From the IMG/VR virus record IMGVR_UViG_3300027911_000061, positions 1-25,905 of that record: 25,905 nt of DNA, one strand, 5' to 3'. A program made the position numbers and the translations under genes. The notes under the pieces were generated by a model, which saw only the letters and a program-made list of their open reading frames with translations, was not told where the DNA came from and made no database searches. The stretch is from a virus. This document shows, one piece after another, positions 1-7,271 of this stretch. The first letter of the stretch is position 1. The number at the start of each line of letters is the position of its first letter.

Positions 1-1
1 A

Positions 2-355
2 GCGCGCGTTGCGCAGTCGATTGCGTACGCTCGTGCGCATCCCGAGAAAGTTTTGGTTGAAGTGCGCAGGCGCCAAACAGCAAAACTGCGCGCATTGCCC
101 GCGTGGGCTAACTCAGAATGGGAGCGGTTTTTTGCTCGTGAGGTATATCACGTAGCGCGGCGTCGTACGCTGCTGACGGGCGTAAAGCACGTCGTAGATC
201 ACATTTACCCGCTTCGAGCAGAGTGGGTGTGCGGGCTGCATTGCGCAGCGAATCTGCAGGTTCTTTCTGAGGCCGAGAATTTGCGGAAGCACAACAAACG
301 CGTGCCGAGCATGGAGGACAACTATGCCCCAACCTTATGCACGTGGTTTGCGTAG
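2..355 (+). CDS. HNH-type endonuclease-like protein, 5' truncated by window edge
   Basis: The frame is open from base 2, so the true start lies upstream; the TTG at 53 is only an internal codon. The visible part is about 117 residues. It carries a VDHIYPL motif followed by GLHC, NLQVL and an EN-x3-K segment, which is the pattern of small phage HNH proteins (metal-dependent nicking or cutting nucleases, often encoded near terminase genes). The upstream half has a basic RRRQ stretch and a P-x-W-A motif, also usual for this group. No Cys zinc knuckle is seen. A role in packaging-associated cleavage is inferred from family and position only. The 3' end overlaps the start of the next gene by about 30 bases. 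The region is GC-rich compared with most of the window. Confidence 0.72.
   Translation, partial: ARVAQSIAYARAHPEKVLVEVRRRQTAKLRALPAWANSEWERFFAREVYHVARRRTLLTGVKHVVDHIYPLRAEWVCGLHCAANLQVLSEAENLRKHNKRVPSMEDNYAPTLCTWFA
312..317 (+). promoter_or_regulatory. Strong Shine-Dalgarno that decides the start of the next gene
   Basis: GGAGGA lies six bases before the ATG at 324. It makes 324 the likely start of the Cys-rich gene, rather than the in-frame ATG at 337, which has no ribosome binding site. Confidence 0.6.
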
Positions 356-720
356 TTTCGGCTTTTTGTGACCGTTGCTCGTTTCGCTACCCGCTTGGGG
401 ATCTCAAGTACGAAGTCGTCAAGCTCAAAAAGACGGGGCTCAAGGTGTGCCCGTCTTGCCACGACCCCGACCACCCGCAGTTGCAGCTAGGGCTATACCC
501 CATTCAGGACCCGCAGGCTTTGCGCGAGCCGCGTGTCGACGTCAACCAGAACGTGGAGCGCACGATGTACGTGCAGTTGGGCGCGCCGGAGATACCGGTT
601 CTGGGGGCGACGATTGGCTTACCGATATGGGCTGCAACGGGGTATCCTTTTATACCGACGACGTACACGGGCGCCATTGTCGGCTCGGCTGTTGTTGGTG
701 TCATGATCGTAGGAACCTAA
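324..720 (+). CDS. Small Cys-rich (zinc-finger-like) phage protein with an apparent frameshift
   Basis: From the ATG at 324 the frame reads MPQPYARGLRSFGFL and hits TGA at 369. Removing one T from the T-run at 363-367 makes it read on as SFGFCDRCSFRYPL without a break to the stop at 720, giving about 131 residues. The joined product has two CxxC pairs (CDRC and, about 22 residues later, CPSC), which suggests a zinc-binding knuckle. A DPQALREPRVD segment follows, then a Gly/Ala/Val-rich hydrophobic C-terminus that could be membrane- or capsid-associated. Function is unknown. The family appears to be a small protein of podovirus late regions; I recall the motif but cannot check it. The stop is followed directly by the fibre gene. 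The break is either a sequencing error or a real frameshift. Confidence 0.6.
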
Positions 721-2361
721 ATGGCCAGCACAACTTTTGTCGACGGCACCACCCGCGTCATCGCTTCTTGGGCGAATGACGTCAACACGTGGGTGTACAA
801 GACCATCAAGGACAGCTCGGGCAACATCATGCAGCCCGGCGACGTGCTGCAAGCCGGTGTCGCGTCGTCTGGCACGGTGGGTTCTGGTACCGCAACGCTG
901 GGCTTCCTGCCCATCAATTCCAGTGGTTACGCCGTAGGTCAGTGGGTTCCCCGTACCAATAGTATTGCCAATCTTTTATCTACGATAGGCAACGCCGGAG
1001 AACTTGCTTGCGCTACTGACATACCCGCTGTCATGCAATTTACTGGCACCGTTGCGGGAGGAAAAATTGCGTACTTTGGTTGCAGCTTGGCGTATGTAAA
1101 CGCATCAATCCCCGGCATTGTTAACACCGCCCAAAACGGATATTCGCTGCCAACAAGTGTTGGGCTGGCATCTGTAACTATAAATCCTTCAACAAATGCT
1201 TCTGGAGGATACGCGGGCGGATCAAGCGATGTTGTTATTGGTAACTACTTAAACACATCAACAGTAACGCCCGTGTTGGGCACTAACAACATTGTTATTG
1301 GTACAGGGAAAAACATAGCGTTAAATGGGGCAACTGGAAGCGCTTTCCAAAACAACGTTTTAATTGGTGTTGGGGCTATTATTACTGATGGGTATTCTTA
1401 CAATAATTGCGTAATCGGGTCTACCGGTATTCTTGGCATTACCCAACTTTCTTTTTGCAAGCAATCTTCAAATATCGGTTCAAACGGATTTAGCGTTAGC
1501 GGAACGGGTATTACAGGTACTTCCCTAATAGACAGCTTTGCAAGTATTGGCTCTAACAACAACACTGTTTTAGCAAACGCTCTTACTCCTGCCAATACCG
1601 GGTCGTACATGACTCAGATTGGAACGTACAACGTAGTAACGGGCGGGGCAGATAACCTGGCGGTTATTGGATCGTCAAATAACTGGGGCTTGCTTTCTAC
1701 CGACCTGATGTCGGGTGGCGGTTGTATTGGCGTGTCGTTGCAAGACGCTGGAATGAACAACGCGGCGTTTCTTTCAAGCAGCTCAAGCCTGTTGCGTGTT
1801 GGAAATGGGTGCCTTCCAAACTTAGGTTTTGGAACAGAGTGCATCATTGACTTTCTGACAAACGCCGTAGGTACCGGAGCCGCAGGTGTCAATGGGAATC
1901 TGATTCTTCTTGGAAGCGCAAAGCAATACAACGCCGTTCCTCTTAACGCTACCGCTTCCGCACGCGGAACTCTTAGTGGCGGTCGCGGCGCTAACGTTGC
2001 TTATCAGTTTGGTTTTGCCGATCAGGGTTACACGGTAAGCGCAATTACCGCCAACGCAGCAACGCATACCGTTCCTGACGGTTGCTCAACGGTTGTGATG
2101 ATGCCAAACGCCGTGTATGCAACGCATACGGAACAGTTCCCTCCCAATCCTATAGATGGCCTGACGCTAACGTTTACCAATGGTTCCGCGTTTGCAATGA
2201 CTTCTTTTAGCGTTTCAACAAACGCAGGTCAAAGCGTTACCGGCGGAAGTCCGTTTGTTGTTGGTGCCGTTGCGGTTGGAGCGGTCGCCTGCAAGTATAT
2301 GTATTGCAAATCCGGCGCGGTTAGTGGCGCTCCTGCAAACACCTGGGTTCGGGTTGGCTAA
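721..2361 (+). CDS. Tail fibre or tailspike-like protein with beta-roll repeats
   Basis: This 546-residue protein starts MASTTFVDGTTRVIASWANDVN, a typical N-terminal virion anchor of podovirus fibres and spikes. Residues 170-320 hold eight short motifs of the type xIG (near 171, 191, 213, 230, 250, 274, 298 and 314), spaced 16-24 residues and rich in Asn, Gly and Ser. This matches the strand-turn rhythm of beta-helix or YadA-head-like rolls. The C-terminal part is Ala/Thr/Gly-rich without a recognised catalytic motif. It probably binds the host surface as a trimer (inference). Base composition changes abruptly near codon 78, at the end of the anchor. Its TAA overlaps the next gene's ATG (TAATG), suggesting coupled translation. 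The position ahead of the portal is unusual for a fibre, since the other fibres lie after the nozzle gene. Confidence 0.72.
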   Translation: MASTTFVDGTTRVIASWANDVNTWVYKTIKDSSGNIMQPGDVLQAGVASSGTVGSGTATLGFLPINSSGYAVGQWVPRTNSIANLLSTIGNAGELACATDIPAVMQFTGTVAGGKIAYFGCSLAYVNASIPGIVNTAQNGYSLPTSVGLASVTINPSTNASGGYAGGSSDVVIGNYLNTSTVTPVLGTNNIVIGTGKNIALNGATGSAFQNNVLIGVGAIITDGYSYNNCVIGSTGILGITQLSFCKQSSNIGSNGFSVSGTGITGTSLIDSFASIGSNNNTVLANALTPANTGSYMTQIGTYNVVTGGADNLAVIGSSNNWGLLSTDLMSGGGCIGVSLQDAGMNNAAFLSSSSSLLRVGNGCLPNLGFGTECIIDFLTNAVGTGAAGVNGNLILLGSAKQYNAVPLNATASARGTLSGGRGANVAYQFGFADQGYTVSAITANAATHTVPDGCSTVVMMPNAVYATHTEQFPPNPIDGLTLTFTNGSAFAMTSFSVSTNAGQSVTGGSPFVVGAVAVGAVACKYMYCKSGAVSGAPANTWVRVG

Positions 2362-3704
2362 TGACTACAGCAACCATACCATTTGTTTTTAATGCCGCAT
2401 CGCCTATTGTCAAAGGCGCTTCGCCTTCCGAGATGTTTCAGTTTTCTTTGGTGCCCAAAACAACTGCGTCCACTGGAAGCGGCAGCGCGTCAACTTTGCA
2501 CGATTTGAATATACAAACCGTAGCGGGCGCGTCTAATAATGTTTTTCAGTGCGTTCTTACAGACAGCCTTCAATACCAAGGAACTATTCTTGTAAACAAT
2601 ACGCCCGCTTTTGTTGGAAACATAGCGCCCGGACAAATTGCAACGTTTGTTTCTGCTGGAACTGCAAGTATTACGGCAACAAACCCAACCCTTGGAACAA
2701 TGGTCTTGTCCCAAGCCGTATCGCAATCAGGATCATCACAACAGTTTACGAGCTATATAACGGGGTCTTTGGCTCAACAAATAAGTTCTGCCATTGATTC
2801 TACAATCAGCGGAAAAACGTGGGGATCAACTACCGTCAGCAGGTACACGTCTTTTACCACGACAACCGCAACGGCCAATTCATCTTTATGGTGTTCGTCG
2901 CTGGTTGATACTACCGGCATCCCTTTTAGTTACGGTTCACCGTATGGCGCTTCTTATGTTGGTGCGTTGATTTCTCCCAACCATATTTTGTTTGCGAGCC
3001 ATGCTTCGGTAAACAACGGGACACTTGTTTATTTTCTTGGCAACGATAGCGTTGTGTATTCCGGGAAAGTAATTACCGTGGCTAGCGTTGCCGGTACGGA
3101 TATAACGGTTGCGTATTTGAATACTGCCGCAGGAGCGGTGGCAATAAATTCCGTTATCCCTACCAGCAAGTGCAAACCGTTTTCTTTTCTGCCAACCAAC
3201 TTTGCTCTGGCAAGTGGTTCTTCGTATCTTGCGTCATTGAATCAGGCAACGGGAATACAAGGTTATATCTATGTTCCGGTAATGTATCGAAACCAATACA
3301 ATGAAATACTGCTGATGGATCTGACGTCATTCCCAAGCACGGGAGAGTGTACGTTTTCAGGCTGCGCTCAAACAACTCCGGTAAACAGAACTCCGTGGTC
3401 GCAATCTCCCGCCGCCGTTGCTGCTGGCAGGCAATACACTTACGGGCCGATAGTAAATGACAGCGGTTCTCCGGTGTTTACTGTTATCCCCGGAGATGCA
3501 ACAAAAACCCCATGTCTTTTTGGAACGTGGCATACCGGAAATTCCCCGGCACCGGGGGCTGGAACAGTTCCCAATGTTGCGGCATACGTTTCCCAAATTG
3601 CAACGGCCATGCAATCAAGTGCAATAGCTGGCTCTGCTGGCACAGACACTACGGCCTACACGCCAACGATTATTTCGTTGTCTGGTTTTACAACCTACAC
3701 ATAA
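2361..3704 (+). CDS. Virion-associated protein with a chymotrypsin-like serine protease domain
   Basis: The product has 447 residues. Residues 1-150 are Ser/Thr-rich and look structural. Residues 180-420 fit a trypsin-fold (PA clan) peptidase. ISPNHILFASHA carries the candidate His214, like the usual 'AAHC' site. GTDITVAYL carries Asp247. NDSGSPVF carries Ser368, like 'GDSGGP', and is followed by a CLFGTWHTG strand that resembles the substrate-pocket strand after the active serine. The order His-Asp-Ser and the spacings (33 and 121 residues) are plausible for bacterial members. No signal peptide is seen. It overlaps the upstream fibre gene by one base, so it may mature that fibre or act on host surface proteins (inference). 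It could also be an inactive structural copy, but all three triad residues are present. Confidence 0.68.
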   Translation: MTTATIPFVFNAASPIVKGASPSEMFQFSLVPKTTASTGSGSASTLHDLNIQTVAGASNNVFQCVLTDSLQYQGTILVNNTPAFVGNIAPGQIATFVSAGTASITATNPTLGTMVLSQAVSQSGSSQQFTSYITGSLAQQISSAIDSTISGKTWGSTTVSRYTSFTTTTATANSSLWCSSLVDTTGIPFSYGSPYGASYVGALISPNHILFASHASVNNGTLVYFLGNDSVVYSGKVITVASVAGTDITVAYLNTAAGAVAINSVIPTSKCKPFSFLPTNFALASGSSYLASLNQATGIQGYIYVPVMYRNQYNEILLMDLTSFPSTGECTFSGCAQTTPVNRTPWSQSPAAVAAGRQYTYGPIVNDSGSPVFTVIPGDATKTPCLFGTWHTGNSPAPGAGTVPNVAAYVSQIATAMQSSAIAGSAGTDTTAYTPTIISLSGFTTYT

Positions 3705-3712
3705 AAAATAAA

Positions 3713-4186
3713 ATGGCAATTATTAAAGAATGGCGGTGCAAGGAACATGGGGAATTTGAATCCAGGTTCGCTGTTTGTCCGAATGGTTGCGTATCTGTTG
3801 ATCGGATTCATACTCGCGCTCCTGCTACTGTTTCGCGCCGCACAAAAAACATTGACGCTACCTTGTCTGGTATTGCGTCTGATTACAAGCTTTCGGACAT
3901 ATCGAACAAAAACGGGTCGCTTGCGAACAGCGTTGACAAATACAAACCGGCTGCTGAGGCAGATCCGGCAATGCAAAAATACATCCAAAGCAAAGTAGGT
4001 GCTTTTGGTGGCCGTATGCTGGTAGATCCGGCTACGGGATGTATGTACCGGGATAATTCCAACCTGCCTGAATCCAAGGCAAAGGTTGTTGGCAAGACTG
4101 AGGCCATTAACGGCGTCAGCACTAATGTTCCTATCAAGCCCGTGGTTCAAGGGTCTTGCGATGCAAATGGAAGGTTGCTGCGGTGA
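3713..4186 (+). CDS. Small Cys/His-motif phage protein preceding the portal
   Basis: The ATG at 3713 gives 157 residues beginning MAIIKEWRCKEHGEFES. An open frame extends further upstream into the protease gene but is not needed, because the family-like N-terminus starts here. C9, H12, C22 and C26 form a possible zinc site (CxxH and CxxxC), like the small zinc-ribbon proteins that often sit directly before podovirus portal genes. The rest is polar and predicted soluble, with a basic patch (SRRTKN) near residues 45-50. No clear Shine-Dalgarno precedes it, only an A-rich leader. Its TGA overlaps the GTG of the portal gene, so the two are probably coupled. A head or neck assembly role is inferred from position alone. 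Confidence 0.62.
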   Translation: MAIIKEWRCKEHGEFESRFAVCPNGCVSVDRIHTRAPATVSRRTKNIDATLSGIASDYKLSDISNKNGSLANSVDKYKPAAEADPAMQKYIQSKVGAFGGRMLVDPATGCMYRDNSNLPESKAKVVGKTEAINGVSTNVPIKPVVQGSCDANGRLLR

Positions 4187-5886
4187 AAATTCCATCAGAT
4201 CCGGCACTACGCATTGCGTTTTACAACAGCCTAATTTCGCAATGTTTTGCGTCGCGTCAGACGCGCATGGACTTTTATTCCCAAATGAGGATGTATTACC
4301 TCTTTGGATCGGAAACGGGGCAACTTCCAGAGGGGTCAATCAACAAGATTTATCCCACAATTGACCTTCTTTGCTCGTTTTTGTACGCACAGGAAACAAC
4401 TCGATTTGCCACGCAATTTGACAAAAGCGCGGATAAATTAAGTATTCAGCGTGCTTCTAGCATGAATGAAGCCATTAATGACGAATGGTTTAATTCCAAT
4501 GCTGACTCCATAGCAAATGATGCGGTTAAATGGGGCCTTGTCTACAACACAATGATCGTAAAACTGGTCATTCGTGGCACGGACATAGCGCCTTACCTTG
4601 TAAATCCGCAGAATTTTGGGGTGCTAAGAGAGGATATTCCTTCGCTTGACCGGCAAGAAGCGTGCGCGGTTATGTACCAGCAGACCGTCACGGACATGGA
4701 TACGCAACTTGTAGGTCATCCCCGCCGCGATGAAATCATGTCCCAAGTCTCCGCGACAAAACGTCAGGACGATGGAGACCAGAATCTTCCCATATCTCGT
4801 CTGTTAATTTCTGCGGGACCGGGTACGGGATCAAGCAATATCACGGGCCAAGCCGATCAAACCTCTGCCTATACTTTTGCCTATGCTCCGGTAGTAGATG
4901 CGGACATGGTAAAGATGTATGAGCTATACGTTTACGACGATGATCTTAACGACTATCGGATCGTGACAATTGCAAACCCTGGCGTGATTGTTTTTGATCG
5001 CCCTGCGGAAAAAGTATTCTTGCAACACGAATTGCCGTTTATCAAGTTCACGCCTAACCCGCTGCCGGATTATTTTTGGGGATTGGCAGAAGTTGACCAG
5101 ATCAAGGGTTTGCAAAAGCGTAGGGACAAACTGACCAATATGCTCCAGCATTTGCTGGATTTAAACGCCCAACCGCCTAAAGCACTTATGGGCGATGGTT
5201 GGACGGGTTTGGCTGATGAAAAGTTTCTGGCTCTTGGGGAGCCGGATTCTTACATATCCATTGATAACCCCAACGCCAAGGTTCAGGAGTTTCGGCCTTC
5301 CATACCGGAGGATTTGTGGCGCGAGTTTGGCTACAACGACGAACAGTTTCAGGAAGCCGTTGGACTGTCCAACACCTTGCAAGGCAAGGGAGAGCATGGC
5401 GTTAGAAGCCAAAGCCATTCCAAGAGCCTAGCCACAATGGGTTCTAGCCGGGCCAAAAAGCGGGCTTTGGTGATTGAGGATTCGCTAGAAAAAATGGCTA
5501 CGCTTTACGCAAAACTGATGCGCCGGTATGACGATAAGCATTATGTTGACGATATGGGTCAGTCTTTTGTGTTTGCCCAAATAGACGACAAGTTCTTGGT
5601 GAAAGTGGACGCACACTCCAACAGCCCGATTTTCATGGAAGATCAGCAGCAGATGGCCAGTCAATTGCTGCAAAGCGGGTCAATAAGCAAAAAGCGATTC
5701 CTCCAGTTGATGAATCCGCCTATGCTGCAAACGCTTATTAATGATTTGGCAGAGAAAATTGAGCCTGCCGAGCAACAAGCTGCGGAAAAGAAAGAAAAGA
5801 TGGAACTGGTTTCCATTGCCGCAAAGCAGCATGATGACCCTAATTTCCTCGATAAACTGATGAAAATGTTTGGTAAAGGACAATGA
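4183..5886 (+). CDS. Portal protein
   Basis: The portal is the dodecameric ring through which DNA enters the procapsid and to which the tail attaches. The start chosen is GTG 4183. It has GGAAGG at 4169-4174 and a GTGA overlap with the upstream gene, which gives 567 residues starting MKIPSDPALR; the ATG at 4156 is too far upstream of that site. Portal-like features are an N-terminal helical segment with YPTIDLLCSFLYAQE, a VNPQNFGV segment near residue 140, the clip/stem region DYFWGLAEVDQIKGLQKRRDKLTNML, and a long C-terminal helical region with GLSNTLQGKGEHGVRS that resembles the crown side of podovirus portals. Length is normal for the family. The C-terminal 60 residues are strongly helical and charged. 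Scaffold and capsid genes follow. Confidence 0.85.
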   Translation: MKIPSDPALRIAFYNSLISQCFASRQTRMDFYSQMRMYYLFGSETGQLPEGSINKIYPTIDLLCSFLYAQETTRFATQFDKSADKLSIQRASSMNEAINDEWFNSNADSIANDAVKWGLVYNTMIVKLVIRGTDIAPYLVNPQNFGVLREDIPSLDRQEACAVMYQQTVTDMDTQLVGHPRRDEIMSQVSATKRQDDGDQNLPISRLLISAGPGTGSSNITGQADQTSAYTFAYAPVVDADMVKMYELYVYDDDLNDYRIVTIANPGVIVFDRPAEKVFLQHELPFIKFTPNPLPDYFWGLAEVDQIKGLQKRRDKLTNMLQHLLDLNAQPPKALMGDGWTGLADEKFLALGEPDSYISIDNPNAKVQEFRPSIPEDLWREFGYNDEQFQEAVGLSNTLQGKGEHGVRSQSHSKSLATMGSSRAKKRALVIEDSLEKMATLYAKLMRRYDDKHYVDDMGQSFVFAQIDDKFLVKVDAHSNSPIFMEDQQQMASQLLQSGSISKKRFLQLMNPPMLQTLINDLAEKIEPAEQQAAEKKEKMELVSIAAKQHDDPNFLDKLMKMFGKGQ

Positions 5887-5887
5887 A

Positions 5888-6196
5888 ATGCCAGCCGCAT
5901 ACGGACAAGGTACTCAGTACACGCACATTACTACCGCTACAACCACGACTATTGCAGCGTCGGTTGGGCCTAATACCAACTTTGGCGGCACATTAGTATC
6001 CGTCACGGTCAATACCACTAGCCCTGGCGGAACTATCACAATTTACGATAGCGCCACGGCTTCTGGGGCGGTTATTGCAATCATTACCGTTGTGACCGCG
6101 ACCGATCCAATTTCCCTGCCGTACAACATCCAATGCAAGAATGGTTTGACCATAGTTACCTCTGCCACGACTGACGTAACAATTGGTTGGTTTTAA
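5888..6196 (+). CDS. Small beta-rich phage protein, probable virion component
   Basis: The ATG at 5888 follows AAAGGA at 5875-5880 and lies one base after the portal stop, giving 102 residues. An upstream in-frame TTG at 5870 is less likely. The protein is Thr/Ile/Val/Gly-rich with alternating beta strands. Its motifs GGTLVSVTVN, GTITIYDSATASG and a final NGLTIVT-IGWF are familiar from small hypothetical proteins near phage capsid genes. There is no signal peptide or membrane span. A capsid decoration or head-surface role is plausible from composition and neighbourhood but not proven. It is the last gene before the largest non-coding gap of the window. Confidence 0.6.
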   Translation: MPAAYGQGTQYTHITTATTTTIAASVGPNTNFGGTLVSVTVNTTSPGGTITIYDSATASGAVIAIITVVTATDPISLPYNIQCKNGLTIVTSATTDVTIGWF

Positions 6197-6197
6197 C

Positions 6198-6224
6198 TTG
6201 ACAAACAAAAATCATTGTTAGATT
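6198..6224 (+). promoter_or_regulatory. Candidate sigma70-type promoter
   Basis: A perfect -35 hexamer TTGACA lies at 6198-6203. The best -10 is TAGATT at 6219-6224 (four of six consensus bases), preceded by TG one base upstream as in extended -10 promoters. The spacer is 15 bases, which is short. GATTCT at 6221-6226 gives the ideal 17-base spacer but a poorer -10. It would drive a transcript starting near 6230 into the leader and the scaffold/capsid block. Confidence 0.45.
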
Positions 6225-6281
6225 CTGTTTGTGGGTATGGCTGCTCCCAATTTCAAAAGTGGCCACATGAGGGAGACCATC

Positions 6282-6323
6282 ATGGCACGTCACAAGCGCA
6301 AGGGTCGTAAGAGCAAGCGTTAA
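6282..6323 (+). CDS. 13-codon highly basic micro-ORF
   Basis: ATG at 6282 encodes MARHKRKGRKSKR and then TAA. GAGGGAG at 6269-6275 lies six bases ahead, a strong ribosome binding site for such a short frame. Nine of the 13 residues are Lys, Arg or His. In-frame ATGs at 6267 and 6237 could give 18 or 28 residues, but only 6282 has a good site. It lies between the candidate promoter and two hairpins. It could be a leader peptide whose translation affects the downstream RNA fold, or a tiny DNA- or RNA-binding virion peptide (compare the short basic J protein of microviruses, only as an analogy). No function is assigned. Confidence 0.4.
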   Translation: MARHKRKGRKSKR

Positions 6324-6325
6324 TT

Positions 6326-6384
6326 GGTGCGGGGACACCCGCGCCTAACCCGAGGGGGAGACCCCTCGGCATCCCCTGTAGGGG
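6326..6384 (+). ncRNA. Candidate structured RNA leader: two consecutive 8-bp hairpins plus a third
   Basis: Hairpin 1 (6326-6345) pairs GGTGCGGG with CCCGCGCC around a GACA loop (one G-U pair). Hairpin 2 (6350-6369) pairs CCGAGGGG with CCCCTCGG around GAGA, a GNRA-type tetraloop. A weaker hairpin 3 (6373-6384) pairs CCCC with GGGG around TGTA. The first two are four bases apart. No T-run follows, so a standard intrinsic terminator is unlikely. The rest of the gap to 6426 holds a short ATGT/ACAT inverted repeat (6402-6414) and the GGAG ribosome binding site of the next gene. A role in attenuation, message stability or packaging is inference. Confidence 0.4.
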
Positions 6385-6426
6385 CGGCATGGCGGGAAGT
6401 CATGTCTGTAACATCGGAGCAGCACG

Positions 6427-6894
6427 ATGCCATATCATAATTGGGGCGGTGTACGGGTTGGCAGCAAATCCGGCCTGACCGTCTACAGTGACCTTGCAGG
6501 CGTCCGTTCGCGGTTGGCGGCGGTTGCCTATGCGGTTTCTTTGAATACCGCGTCTACTGACGTTGCGGTACCTCTAAGCGTGATTCCTGGTGGCTACACC
6601 GGCACGCTGAACTACATTGTTCGCGGTTTTACGATTGCCAACGCGACAGCCACGCTTTCTACCAGCCCGACGATTTCGCTGTTTACGGGTGCTGGCGGCA
6701 CGGGTAATACGCTTGTTTCTGCTCAGGCCGTGACGGGTGTTACCACGCCGATTACTCAGTATTTGGACATTACTTTGGCTGCTTCGGCCACGGGTACGAT
6801 CCAAACTGCCCCGACTCTGTATATCCGCACTGGTGCTTCTAACCAGACAGCGGCTTTTGCTGATTTCTACATATACATTGAAGTCCTGCCATGA
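6427..6894 (+). CDS. Beta-rich phage structural protein candidate
   Basis: The ATG at 6427 follows GGAG at 6416-6419 and gives 155 residues (MPYHNWGGVRVG...). The protein is rich in Thr, Ala, Gly and Val with regular beta-strand segments (TGTLNYIVRGFTI, ATLSTSPTISLFTGAGG, TAPTLYIRTGA) and ends in an aromatic strand DFYIYIEV. It has no signal peptide or membrane helix. The style is that of head decoration or fibre jelly-roll proteins. The exact family is not recognised. Its start codon may pair with GGCAT at 6386-6390 in the leader RNA, which could modulate translation (inference). It overlaps the next gene by ATGA. Confidence 0.6.
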   Translation: MPYHNWGGVRVGSKSGLTVYSDLAGVRSRLAAVAYAVSLNTASTDVAVPLSVIPGGYTGTLNYIVRGFTIANATATLSTSPTISLFTGAGGTGNTLVSAQAVTGVTTPITQYLDITLAASATGTIQTAPTLYIRTGASNQTAAFADFYIYIEVLP

Positions 6895-7271
6895 CCATTG
6901 CAATGCCCGGAAGCCCTCAGAATGGCATAGCCAATATGGGCGGGCCGGACGCGGAAGCGGCTCCCGGCGGCCCTGCCGCAGGTCAGATGGCTACTCCCCA
7001 AAAAAAACTTGGGGAAATGGAAAAAGCCAAGGCAACCATACAGATAGCGGTAAAAGTGCTTACAATGAGTCTTGCTGCTTTTGAGCCTATGGGACCGGAA
7101 GCAAAATCGATTATGGATGCGATCAAAACGCTTTCCAAGTCTTTTGGCAAGACTGAGCATGAGGCAAAAGAACTTGTACCTGCTGAAATCAGTCAGTTAA
7201 TGAGCGGAATGAAACCTCCGGGTGGCGCACCTCAAGGCGGTCCACCCGGTAAACCCCCAGGAGCTATGTAA
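6891..7271 (+). CDS. Hypothetical phage protein with Pro/Gly-rich ends and a helical middle
   Basis: 126 residues, starting in an ATGA overlap with the upstream gene and ending in a TAATG overlap with the next one. Residues 1-35 are Gly/Pro/Ala-rich. Residues 38-107 form a likely amphipathic helical pair (KKLGEMEKAKATIQIAVKVL and a second helix ending around SFGKTEHEAKELV). The tail from 110 is a PPGG-type low-complexity stretch. This helical core with disordered ends fits an internal head or assembly-assisting protein encoded near a scaffold gene, but no family is recognised. It is probably coupled translationally to both neighbours. Confidence 0.55.
   Translation: MTIAMPGSPQNGIANMGGPDAEAAPGGPAAGQMATPQKKLGEMEKAKATIQIAVKVLTMSLAAFEPMGPEAKSIMDAIKTLSKSFGKTEHEAKELVPAEISQLMSGMKPPGGAPQGGPPGKPPGAM

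Noticed and set aside
3695-4339. 214-residue minus-strand open frame opposite the Cys/His protein and portal start
   Set aside because: Composition is typical of an antisense shadow, and the plus strand shows coupled, motif-bearing genes.
6282-6323. Evidence for a microvirus-type J protein
   Set aside because: Only size and charge resemble it; portal, scaffold and tail genes show a tailed double-stranded DNA phage.
6326-6369. Intrinsic terminator
   Set aside because: Both stems are strong but no T-run follows, and the head operon continues directly downstream.
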